Source of the DNA: Planctomycetota bacterium
GTDB taxonomy: Bacteria > Planctomycetota > Phycisphaerae > Sedimentisphaerales > Anaerobacaceae
Direction of reading: 5' to 3'
Assembly: GCA_003644295.1 (NCBI GenBank)
Contig: QNBZ01000068.1
Location: 1-6,950 of the forward strand
DNA: 6,950 nucleotides
Of this stretch, positions 1 to 6,722 are shown piece after piece. Position 1 is the stretch's first letter, and every line of letters starts with the position of its first letter. The notes under the pieces are model-generated. The model was not told the DNA's origin. It made no database searches and saw nothing but the letters and a program-made list of their open reading frames with translations. A program made the position numbers and the translations under genes.

Positions 1-1191
1 ATCCAGATAGCCAAGGTTCGTAGCCATCTACTGTTTATTCTGGACCAGGAACTGGCAGGAAAAGTAGAAGAGTTTGACGATGGAATTATTATAGCTGACA
101 CGTATTTTGTCAAGGGTATCGAACGGAAAGGCGACAACGCTTTGATAAAGTTGGAAGTTCGCAATGGAACGGAGAACAATTTCTACTACTTTGGCAAGAG
201 AACTGTTTCCGAAGCAATCGTTTCAAATGAAAAACAGAAAGTTATTGTAGAACCAAAATGTCAATGTTCTTCGTTTAAGTACATACAACCTTCAGGGAAA
301 AACGTTCAGGTTGAATGGCTGGGAAACTGGAAGATTAAATCGGATATGGATGAGATTACAGTTGATTACGACGACAGTAGCTGGTTTAGGATTGAAAAGC
401 CGATTTCACTGGAAGAAGCCGGATTGCTGAAACATGGATATGTATGGTATCGCAGCCAATTTGAACTTCCCGGAGATGTAAGCGATGTTGAATTGGGCTA
501 TACTGGAAATGCTACAGACAGGCAATATATTTATATCAATGGTAGCTTGGTTTTCTCCGGTATAACTCAACAGGACTGTCCGCAGAAAGTTTGCATAGAC
601 AACAAAATTATCACGTCCGGCAGAAATTGTATTGTTATACTTTATGCAAATACTTTCCACAATAAATCTCATCCACACGAAGGCGACATCTTGAAATACA
701 GCGGAATAATGACGCCAATACTAATAAACGCTAAAACAACAAACGGTTCTTATTCCGCTGACATTTCGAGTTTTGCCGTTCGCGAGCAGCTCGGCGGCAT
801 ATTAAAAGGTTACACTGAAATGTCGTATGATGATTCTGACTGGATGAATGTTCCGGCAGCAAAGAAATACATAATGGACGATGAGCTTGGTGCTATTGTA
901 TGGTTCAGAAGAAAATTTTCATATAAGAGTAAGAAAAACATAAAAACGGCTGTCAGGTTAACCATTCCGGATGCCGACCAGCGATGTGTATTTTATCTTA
1001 ATGGAAAACCATTGGGACAATTTGAATCTGTTGGCCCTCAACATAAATTCTATGTACCGGACACTTTCCTGGAAGATGAAAATATTTTGTCTATCATCCT
1101 CGAAGGCCCCGGCGGTTATCTCGTAAATCCTGAATTAGACACGTTCTACGAAGCTATCGAAACAGAGATTGAGCTTGTTTTTGACAAATAG
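1..1191 (+). CDS. Beta-galactosidase-like glycoside hydrolase (GH35-type), C-terminal part; 5' end outside window
   Basis: The reading frame is open from the first base to the TAG at 1189-1191, giving at least 396 residues, so the gene begins upstream of the window. An internal TTG at 142 is not the true start. What is visible is all beta-rich and has no catalytic motif. A first segment (about residues 1-85) contains GIIIADTYFVKG. Two successive jelly-roll-like domains follow, one at about 106-242 with VWYRSQF at 148-154, and one at about 261-396 with VWFRRKF at 300-306 and FYLNGKPLG near 331-339. Paired galactose-binding-like domains with a (V)WYR.F strand and an 'YxNG' turn are typical of the C-terminal half of GH35 beta-galactosidases, and related folds occur in GH2 enzymes. 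The catalytic barrel should lie upstream. The family is inferred from the accessory domains only, and GH2 or another multi-sandwich hydrolase remains possible. No signal peptide can be judged. Confidence 0.7.
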   Translation: MQIAKVRSHLLFILDQELAGKVEEFDDGIIIADTYFVKGIERKGDNALIKLEVRNGTENNFYYFGKRTVSEAIVSNEKQKVIVEPKCQCSSFKYIQPSGKNVQVEWLGNWKIKSDMDEITVDYDDSSWFRIEKPISLEEAGLLKHGYVWYRSQFELPGDVSDVELGYTGNATDRQYIYINGSLVFSGITQQDCPQKVCIDNKIITSGRNCIVILYANTFHNKSHPHEGDILKYSGIMTPILINAKTTNGSYSADISSFAVREQLGGILKGYTEMSYDDSDWMNVPAAKKYIMDDELGAIVWFRRKFSYKSKKNIKTAVRLTIPDADQRCVFYLNGKPLGQFESVGPQHKFYVPDTFLEDENILSIILEGPGGYLVNPELDTFYEAIETEIELVFDK

Positions 1192-1205
1192 GCAGCCGTC
1201 AGGTA

Positions 1206-3275
1206 CTAATTATGAAACTGCACATAGTGCTGCTTTTTAAGCAGTTTTGTTTGGTCTCCCGTTGTGAGCCATACGTTCACTATTGCGTTTGATTGATTGG
1301 GCCATATAAACGTGGCTACGGAATTAGCTGGCAGTGTGTAAATAAAATACTGGCTATTCCATACGATTTTCAGATTATGCGGTGCATCATCTGTATTCAC
1401 AGCCATAGATACAATAGTTCCATCGGGATTCAGAAAGGCAATGTTTTTAATGCCCGAACCTACAGACTCGGTTGACCATATCCGGTGAGCATCTGGCTGA
1501 ACAAATTTACTCACATGTCCCATACTGTAATATTGAGGCCTTCTCGTTATCTCTCCGGTGCTTTGGTTCACCGTGATAACACCGTAGCAGGTATCACAGC
1601 CCCCGGCAATCTTAGGGCCGTTTTCTTCGTCCAATGCAAGATTCCATTTAATAAATGTTCTGGACCAGTTGCGAATCACATCTATAAGGTTTGTGGCGTT
1701 ATCAATCAGATTGCCGGCAAAACCGTAATCGTTCCACTGGCCATCCGACCATTCGGTGTAATAGATATCTTTCTCTGGATAAGCATTGTGAACCGTAGTT
1801 TGCGCAGAGACATCGCCGGAATAGCCATGAAAAGCTGAACCTGCAATATAGCATCTTGCTGCCGGGTCACCTAAAACAGCAATCGGATACCAGGGGTTAT
1901 CCCAGTTATGGTCATAAACCAAAATTTTAGTATTTATATTATTGGCATCGAATTTCGGCCCAATCAGCTTTACCAGCCGTCTCTGGTCGGCTGTCGTCAT
2001 CAGCATACCCGGATAACTACCGGGTTCAAGCATCGGCTCGTTCTGTAAAGTTATAGCATCTATCGAAATTCCCTCGCCCCCGTATGCCTGTACATACCTG
2101 ACAAAATATTCAGCATAAGTATTATAGATATCATCACTGTCAATCAGCGTCCCACCACCAAATTCTCTGCCGACCTTCATCCATATAGGAGCGCTCCAGG
2201 GACTGCCCATAATTTTTATCTGTGGATTTATCGCCAGTATTTCCTGCAAAACAGGAATTATGTATACCTGGTCGTCAGAAATTGAAAAATAAACAAGGTC
2301 ATAATCATCGTCCATAAAGGGAGGAATATCGTCATAAGTGTAGTCGGCTCGTCTGCGAAAATCCGAAGTTCCCATTGGCTGACGCAGGTAATTTAATCCG
2401 ATACCAACGTCAGGGTCAAACAGTTCTGTCAATATCTCCGTCCGTTCCTGCTGGGAAAGTGCGTCATTTAACAGCCACGCCGAGGAGTCGGTTAGCGATG
2501 CGCCAAAACCGTCAATCTGCTGATAAGTCTGAGAGTCGTTGATATTTAACAAAAGCCCTTCGTCTTCGGGCTCATAATAGGACAACCATTCCTGGGTAAA
2601 TAACATTAAATCAACCATATCAATGTTATCGTCTCCATCTAAATCCAAATTGCCGCAGGATTGCATCCAGTTATCTGCGAGCATACCAAAGTCAAGCATA
2701 TCCACCCAGTTGTCATTGTTGAAATCAGGGTCCGGCGTTACGGCAACGTTATCGTACATAATCGTTCCCTGCGCAGAACCTTCTAACATAAATGCGGCCT
2801 TGGCTGCTTTTGGAGGCGCCCGCTCTGTGAAACTATATCTTGTCCAAGTTGTATTTACCGTACCGAAAAGCTCATACCGTAAGATTTCTCCTATTCTTGC
2901 ATCGGAGGCATCTTTCCATTCTATCAATAACGCCCCATTCGGACTGCCCCAGTTCTCTGTTGCCGCATCTACACTGAGCGTATAGTACCCGCCGACAACT
3001 ACATCGATATTTTGTCCCCACCTGGCAAATTCACCATAGTTCCATGCTCCGGCATTAACATAGTTTGCTCCGGAAGCTCCGACGTCAGGTGCGTTATTTT
3101 TCCATGCAGCCCAGGCGCCATCCTGCCATTTCCACCAGCCGTCGGGCCATTTGCCCTCATCCCAGGGGTCGTTTTCTCCCTCCTCAAAACCGGGATTGAT
3201 TGCCAGATTACCGTATATAGTGCTGACACAAAAGAGGTTGCAGAGGATAAGCGTCATCAGGCATTTGCAATCCAT
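1206..3275 (-). CDS. Secreted GH30 glycoside hydrolase with N-terminal carbohydrate-binding-like domain and internal dockerin-like module
   Basis: A 689-residue exported retaining beta-glycosidase of family GH30, the family of beta-glucosylceramidases and beta-1,6-glucanases. Residues 1-22 form a signal peptide, likely cut after IYG. Residues 23-180 begin NLAINPGFEEG, are rich in Trp, and resemble a CBM4/9-like beta-sandwich. Residues 184-231 hold two dockerin-style Ca loops (D184/N186/D188/D195 and D211/D213/D215/D222). The GH30 barrel (about 245-590) shows QIDGFGASLTDSSAW, IMGSPWSAPIWMK, LQNEP with acid/base E413, YYTEWS with nucleophile E508, and KWNLALDEENGP. A C-terminal beta domain follows YSMGHVSKFVQPDAHRI. 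The start is supported by AGAAAGG 7 nt before the ATG. Both catalytic glutamates are present, so the enzyme should be active. Substrate (glucan, glucosylceramide or other beta-linked sugar) is not determined. It is transcribed divergently from the GH5 gene. A 30-residue tail beyond the usual GH30 end (about 660-689) is unexplained. Confidence 0.92.
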   Translation of the reverse strand: MDCKCLMTLILCNLFCVSTIYGNLAINPGFEEGENDPWDEGKWPDGWWKWQDGAWAAWKNNAPDVGASGANYVNAGAWNYGEFARWGQNIDVVVGGYYTLSVDAATENWGSPNGALLIEWKDASDARIGEILRYELFGTVNTTWTRYSFTERAPPKAAKAAFMLEGSAQGTIMYDNVAVTPDPDFNNDNWVDMLDFGMLADNWMQSCGNLDLDGDDNIDMVDLMLFTQEWLSYYEPEDEGLLLNINDSQTYQQIDGFGASLTDSSAWLLNDALSQQERTEILTELFDPDVGIGLNYLRQPMGTSDFRRRADYTYDDIPPFMDDDYDLVYFSISDDQVYIIPVLQEILAINPQIKIMGSPWSAPIWMKVGREFGGGTLIDSDDIYNTYAEYFVRYVQAYGGEGISIDAITLQNEPMLEPGSYPGMLMTTADQRRLVKLIGPKFDANNINTKILVYDHNWDNPWYPIAVLGDPAARCYIAGSAFHGYSGDVSAQTTVHNAYPEKDIYYTEWSDGQWNDYGFAGNLIDNATNLIDVIRNWSRTFIKWNLALDEENGPKIAGGCDTCYGVITVNQSTGEITRRPQYYSMGHVSKFVQPDAHRIWSTESVGSGIKNIAFLNPDGTIVSMAVNTDDAPHNLKIVWNSQYFIYTLPANSVATFIWPNQSNAIVNVWLTTGDQTKLLKKQHYVQFHN
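1215..1247 (+). terminator. Weak candidate terminator hairpin for the left-hand hydrolase gene
   Basis: Just past the stop of the left-hand + gene there are nested inverted repeats. AAACTGC (1215-1221) pairs with GCAGTTT (1241-1247), and the alternative CTGCTT (1230-1235) pairs with AAGCAG (1239-1244) around a 3-nt loop. Both are followed on the + strand by TTTTGTTT. The short stem plus T-rich tail fits a rho-independent terminator. It lies inside the last codons of the convergent GH30 gene, so it could also be chance from coding sequence. Confidence 0.3.
2583..2726 (-). other. Dockerin-like double Ca-binding module inside the GH30 protein
   Basis: Codons for residues 184-231 encode two tandem 12-position Ca loops of the dockerin type. 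Acidic or Asn residues sit at loop positions 1, 3, 5, 9 and 12 in both copies, and each is followed by a short hydrophobic helix (FGMLADNWM and LMLFTQEWL). Dockerins normally sit at a protein end and bind cohesins. Here the module lies between the binding-like domain and the catalytic barrel, so it may instead act as a Ca-stabilised spacer. No cohesin is encoded in the window. Confidence 0.75.
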
Positions 3276-3282
3276 AAGAAAA

Positions 3283-3289
3283 CCTTTCT
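3283..3289 (-). promoter_or_regulatory. Ribosome binding site of the GH30 gene
   Basis: On the minus strand AGAAAGG lies 7 nt before the ATG at 3273-3275. This spacing is good and, with the signal peptide immediately after the ATG, fixes the start. Confidence 0.7.
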
Positions 3290-3320
3290 AAAGATTACTT
3301 ATTGTCTAAAGAACTCTGCT

Positions 3321-3352
3321 ATTATAGTATAAAAAACAGTGTGCAAAGTCAA
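3321..3352 (-). promoter_or_regulatory. Putative sigma70-type promoter of the GH30 gene
   Basis: Reading the minus strand, TTGACT (3352-3347) is a good -35 box. The -10 region is TATACTATAAT. It offers TATACT (3331-3326) at a 15-nt spacer or TATAAT (3326-3321) at a 20-nt spacer, and neither is optimal. The predicted transcript would have a leader of about 40 nt before the ATG. The -35 overlaps the left arm of the 17-bp palindrome at 3348-3364. The suboptimal spacing suggests a weaker or activator-assisted promoter compared with the one facing right. Confidence 0.5.
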
Positions 3353-3364
3353 GTTTAACTTGAC
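3348..3364. promoter_or_regulatory. 17-bp perfect palindrome, candidate shared operator
   Basis: GTCAAGTTTAACTTGAC is an 8-bp perfect inverted repeat around a single central T. It lies midway between the divergent GH30 and GH5 genes. Its two ends provide TTGAC for each of the outward-facing -35 boxes, so a dimeric regulator bound here would cover both promoters. The sequence directly shows the symmetry and overlap; the operator role is inferred. Confidence 0.55.
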
Positions 3365-3387
3365 ATATAATTGCGATATTTTATAAT
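3360..3387 (+). promoter_or_regulatory. Near-consensus sigma70-type promoter for the GH5-ATPase operon
   Basis: TTGACA (3360-3365) and TATAAT (3382-3387) are both perfect consensus hexamers separated by 16 nt. Transcription would begin near 3394, leaving a leader of roughly 118 nt before the GTG start at 3512. The -35 box overlaps the right arm of the palindrome. Perfect hexamers under a candidate operator suggest strong basal activity held down by a repressor (inference). Confidence 0.7.
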
Positions 3388-3404
3388 AGCAATCGGTTTT
3401 TAAG

Positions 3405-3428
3405 AAACAACAATCTTTTAAGTTGTTT
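3405..3428 (+). promoter_or_regulatory. Inverted repeat in the GH5 mRNA leader
   Basis: AAACAAC (3405-3411) and GTTGTTT (3422-3428) form a perfect 7-bp inverted repeat with a 10-nt AT-rich loop. It begins about 11 nt downstream of the predicted transcription start. It could be a leader hairpin or a second protein-binding site. The stem is AT-rich and weak and has no T-tract after it, so it is not a typical terminator. Confidence 0.3.
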
Positions 3429-3461
3429 ATTTAGGCGTAATTAGTGTTCAGGGAATGAAAA

Positions 3462-3479
3462 ATGCCGCCCATACCATAA
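3462..3479 (+). CDS. Possible leader mini-ORF (MPPIP) upstream of GH5
   Basis: AGGGA (3450-3454) stands 7 nt before an ATG at 3462, which opens a five-codon frame Met-Pro-Pro-Ile-Pro ending at TAA 3477-3479. An overlapping 11-codon frame starts at 3455 (MKNAAHTIINQ) but has no spacing from the same AGGGA. Consecutive prolines can slow ribosomes, so a regulatory leader peptide is conceivable. A frame this short can easily arise by chance, and no attenuator structure is evident after it. Confidence 0.15.
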   Translation: MPPIP

Positions 3480-3499
3480 TTAATCAATAATTTTTTTAC

Positions 3500-3504
3500 A
3501 GGGG
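3500..3504 (+). promoter_or_regulatory. Ribosome binding site of the GH5 gene
   Basis: AGGGG lies 7 nt before the GTG at 3512-3514. No in-frame ATG lies nearby and the signal peptide begins directly at this GTG, so GTG is taken as the start codon. Confidence 0.7.
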
Positions 3505-3511
3505 AACCGAA

Positions 3512-5395
3512 GTGCAACTTAAACGTCATTACGCAGTATTTGCCTTGTTGGCTTTAATGGTTATCTCGTCCGTCAGCGCCGCTGGCTTGGCAAACAGCTC
3601 GGCTAACAAACAATTGCCGATGCTGAAAGCTAAAGACACATTTATTGTTGATGAAAGCGATAAAACCGTTGTTCTTAAGGGATGTAATTTAGGAAACTGG
3701 TTCGCTATGGAAATGTGGATGATGCACATTTATGACGAAAAAATCAAGGACCAGTACACTTTCGAGTCTGTGCTGGCGGCACGCTTCGGAGAAGAACAGA
3801 AAGAACGATTAATGGATATGTTCAGGGCCAACTGGATAACGGAAAGGGATTTTAAAATCATTAAATCTTTCGGAATGAACTGTGTTCGCATTCCAATATA
3901 TTATCAGCTAATCGAAGATGATGCAAATCCGATGAAATTAAAGGCAAACGCCTGGAAATGGATGGATTATGCTGTGGATACTGCTGAGAAATATGGCATT
4001 TATACAATACTTTGTCTTCACGGAGCAGCGGGGGGGCAAAGCAATATGGGCCACTGCGGGGTCTGTGACCAGAACAAACTCTGGGATAGCGAATCCAATA
4101 AGAAAAGAACGATATGGCTATGGCAGAAAATAGCCGAGCGTTATAAGGACAGGAGCTGTGTTGTCGGCTATGATATGCTGAATGAGCCGTGGGGTGTGAG
4201 TATGGAAAAACAAATAGTAATGTTCGACTCGATATATAAATCAATCAGGACTATTGATAAAAAGCATATAATTTTTGTACAGGGACATGGAAATGTTGAG
4301 GAACTCCCTGACCCTAAAGAGAAAGGATGGAAAAATGTTGCTTATTCAATTCATTGCTATCCGGGTATTTTCGGCTGGGGCCGACCGACTCCTGAAACGC
4401 AGGCAAGATTTTTGAAAATAGACTTGAAGAGAATTGATAAGCAATTGAAGAAATATAATGTCCCGTTCTTAATGGGAGAATTTAACGTTGTGTACACCAG
4501 TGCCGGCGGAGGAGAAATGATGCGGCGTCACTTTGACGCTTATGCGCACTATGGCTGGGCCTCAACTATGTGGTCATATAAAGTTTTAACAATACCGGGA
4601 GAAAAACGCAGAGGTTACTGGGAAATGGTAACAAATAAAGAACCATTGCCGAAAATCAATTTCAACACATCAAGCTTGAGTGAAATAGAAAATTATTTCA
4701 AATTTTTATCATCGGACTACATTATATATGAAGAACTAAAAAAAGCTTTGACACAAAAAAATCCGCCGGCTCCACTGGCGGACCCTCCACCACCGCCTGA
4801 CCCAATAAAAACAGCTCCGTTTCGCGACAAACTCATCGGATGGACAGCAACTGATATTGGGGACATAATTCCCGGAGGCCAAAAGGTTTATTCTGACAGC
4901 AAAATAGACATCTATGGTTGCGGTGCTGACATTTATTTGTCTAAAGACCAGTTTCGCTTTATATGGAAAAAAATCAAAGGTGATTGTGAAATATCCGCAA
5001 CTGTTAATGAATTAAGTTTTGTTCATATGTTCTCCAAAGCAGGCGTAATGATTCGAGGAGATTTGTCGGATGATTCGGTTTTCGTTATGCTTAATGCCCG
5101 GCCGGCTGGTGAGCTTGAATTTGCGTGTCGTTATCATAGAGCAGAGCATGTAAAAACAGATGGGCATTTGGGGCATGACTTTCCCGGCATCAATTTGAAA
5201 CTTGTACGGAAAGGTCAAACTATTGAGTCCTATCACAGCAAAGCGCAGGGACAATGGGAAAAATTTATGACTGTTACACTGCCGGATTTGCCGAAAATTG
5301 CTTATGTTGGCATTTTTTGTCTTAGTCACGATAATACACAGTTGGTTAAAGCGTCGTTTGATAATATCAAATGTGTTATGTATAATGAGGAGTGA
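3512..5395 (+). CDS. Secreted GH5 glycoside hydrolase (exo-beta-1,3-glucanase-like) with C-terminal lectin-like domain
   Basis: A 627-residue exported retaining beta-glycosidase. Residues 1-24 are a signal peptide (basic MQLKRH, hydrophobic core, SVSAA). The GH5 barrel covers about 45-375. KGCNLGNWFAMEMW (56-69), the ITERDFKIIKSFGMNCVRIP stretch (109-128) and LHGAAGGQ (169-176) resemble exo-1,3-beta-glucanases of the GH5_9 kind. DMLNEPWG carries acid/base E225, IHCYP gives the conserved H281/Y283, and MGEFN carries nucleophile E323. A proline-rich linker (about 417-433, including PPPPPDP) joins a C-terminal domain (about 435-622) with AGVMIRGDLSDDSVFVML and a late W582. This looks like the concanavalin-A-like or DUF1349-like beta-sandwich used for glycan binding. 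The exact GH5 subfamily and substrate are inferred, and other beta-glucans are possible. It is the first gene of a likely two-gene operon with the ABC ATPase downstream, and is divergent from GH30. Confidence 0.9.
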   Translation: MQLKRHYAVFALLALMVISSVSAAGLANSSANKQLPMLKAKDTFIVDESDKTVVLKGCNLGNWFAMEMWMMHIYDEKIKDQYTFESVLAARFGEEQKERLMDMFRANWITERDFKIIKSFGMNCVRIPIYYQLIEDDANPMKLKANAWKWMDYAVDTAEKYGIYTILCLHGAAGGQSNMGHCGVCDQNKLWDSESNKKRTIWLWQKIAERYKDRSCVVGYDMLNEPWGVSMEKQIVMFDSIYKSIRTIDKKHIIFVQGHGNVEELPDPKEKGWKNVAYSIHCYPGIFGWGRPTPETQARFLKIDLKRIDKQLKKYNVPFLMGEFNVVYTSAGGGEMMRRHFDAYAHYGWASTMWSYKVLTIPGEKRRGYWEMVTNKEPLPKINFNTSSLSEIENYFKFLSSDYIIYEELKKALTQKNPPAPLADPPPPPDPIKTAPFRDKLIGWTATDIGDIIPGGQKVYSDSKIDIYGCGADIYLSKDQFRFIWKKIKGDCEISATVNELSFVHMFSKAGVMIRGDLSDDSVFVMLNARPAGELEFACRYHRAEHVKTDGHLGHDFPGINLKLVRKGQTIESYHSKAQGQWEKFMTVTLPDLPKIAYVGIFCLSHDNTQLVKASFDNIKCVMYNEE

Positions 5396-5418
5396 AGAAG
5401 TATTATGGGGCTGTAACT

Positions 5419-6531
5419 ATGGTACAGGTGATATTAAAAGATGTTGTTAAAGTATATGATAACAAATTTACGGCGGTAAAGGATGTAAATCTTGATATTG
5501 CCGACAAAGAGTTTATGGTAATAGTTGGCCCGTCCGGATGTGGCAAGACAACAACTCTGCGAATGGTTGCTGGCCTTGAAGAGATAACTTCTGGCACTGT
5601 TTCTATTGGCGATAGAGTTGTTAATGACATTCCGCCTAAGAACCGTGATATCGCAATGGTTTTTCAGAATTACGCGCTGTATCCGCATATGACGGTTTTC
5701 CAGAATATGGCCTTTGGCCTCAAGCTACGTAAATTTCCTAAGGCAGAGGTTATCGAGCGTGTCAATAGGACTGCCAAAATGCTTGGCATTGAAGGATTGT
5801 TGTCCAGAAAGCCAAAGGCCCTTTCCGGAGGCCAGCGTCAAAGAGTTGCTCTGGGCAGAGCTATTGTTAGAAATCCAAAGGCATTTTTGTTTGACGAACC
5901 TTTGAGCAACCTTGACGCAAAACTTCGTGTAACTACACGCGCCGAACTAAAAGCCCTGCATCGCAGATTGGAAACCACTACCATATATGTAACTCATGAC
6001 CAGGCCGAGGCGATGACACTGGGTGACAGAATATCTGTGATGTATGACGGCGTTATTCAGCAGGTAGCTTCACCTATGGAAATTTATGACAGGCCGGCGA
6101 ACAGGTTTGTCGCTGGCTTTTTAGGTATTCCGCCTATGAACTTTTTTGAAGGCCGAATAGTGTTCAGCCAAGATAGACCGAAATTCATTATGAGCGACAG
6201 TACAGAGATACTGCTTGCAGAGTCGTTGAAAAGCAAGCTGACTGCTTATAATGATAAACAAATGGTTCTTGGAATTCGGCCGGAGCATCTTTCACCCGTA
6301 ACTTCCGAAGTTAAAAACGGAAATGTCATCCCCGCTGTGGTTGAGGTTGTTGAACCATTGGGCGACAGGACGGATGTTTATTTAACCAGCAAATCAGGAC
6401 AGAAGTTTATAGCGAATATTGACCCGCATATTAAGATGTCTGCTGACGATAGGGCGATGATGGCTGTGGATACTGACAAGATTCATATTTTTGAGCTTGG
6501 CAAGGTCGGGAAAAACATAAGTTTATCGTAA
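5419..6531 (+). CDS. ugpC: Sugar ABC transporter ATP-binding protein, MalK/UgpC/MsmK family
   Basis: A 370-residue cytoplasmic ATPase that would drive a CUT1-type carbohydrate importer. Numbered from the ATG at 5419, it shows Walker A GPSGCGKTT (37-45), Q-loop Q83 in FQNYALYPH, signature LSGGQRQR (135-142), Walker B FLFDEP (156-161) with D159/E160, D-loop SNLDAK, and H-loop H193 in VTHDQAEAM. The C-terminal OB/TOBE regulatory region includes GIRPEHLS (285-292). A GTG at 5392 would add nine residues and overlap the GH5 stop as GTGA, but GAGGA abuts it with no spacing. The ATG gives the family's usual MVQVILKDVVKVYD beginning and normal length, with GGGG 8 nt before it. The symbol names the family, not glycerol-3-phosphate specificity. 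No permease or binding protein follows in the window, so it may serve transporters encoded elsewhere, as MsmK-type shared ATPases do. Its position behind GH5 points to beta-glucan oligosaccharides. Confidence 0.93.
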   Translation: MVQVILKDVVKVYDNKFTAVKDVNLDIADKEFMVIVGPSGCGKTTTLRMVAGLEEITSGTVSIGDRVVNDIPPKNRDIAMVFQNYALYPHMTVFQNMAFGLKLRKFPKAEVIERVNRTAKMLGIEGLLSRKPKALSGGQRQRVALGRAIVRNPKAFLFDEPLSNLDAKLRVTTRAELKALHRRLETTTIYVTHDQAEAMTLGDRISVMYDGVIQQVASPMEIYDRPANRFVAGFLGIPPMNFFEGRIVFSQDRPKFIMSDSTEILLAESLKSKLTAYNDKQMVLGIRPEHLSPVTSEVKNGNVIPAVVEVVEPLGDRTDVYLTSKSGQKFIANIDPHIKMSADDRAMMAVDTDKIHIFELGKVGKNISLS

Positions 6532-6722
6532 CAGAGAATTGGCTATTTGTGGCCATATTGTTGATGGTAGGCCAGCAGATACATCCTTTTTTTTGTCGAG
6601 AATACCGTTCTATGTTGTTGACACTGGAATATCCCAAAGCCGATGTGTGCTTCTGAACAATTAAAGATTTCGATTCGACTGTAAGTTGCTTATAATACCA
6701 ATTGGAGTTAATTTTTGCGGCC

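Noticed and set aside
142..1191. TTG at 142 as the start of the first gene
   Set aside because: The same frame is open without a stop back to base 1 and the upstream residues continue a beta-rich domain, so the gene starts outside the window.
2623..2985. A 120-codon + strand frame inside the GH30 gene
   Set aside because: Shadow frame opposite the dockerin and N-terminal domain coding region; no domain features.
3012..3332. A 106-codon + strand frame covering the GH30 start and promoter region
   Set aside because: It is antisense to the signal peptide and N-terminal domain of a well-supported gene, has no recognisable domain and no ribosome binding site.
6550..6594. Rho-independent terminator ending in eight T
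   Set aside because: The T-run is good but only 4-5 bp stems with long loops precede it, and none abuts the T-run as required; left as uncertain.
6431..6637. A 68-codon minus-strand frame across the end of the ATPase gene
   Set aside because: Half of it is antisense to conserved ATPase coding sequence and the protein is low in recognisable features.
6618..6646. TTGACA at 6618-6623 as a promoter
   Set aside because: No TATAAT-like hexamer lies 15-19 nt downstream.
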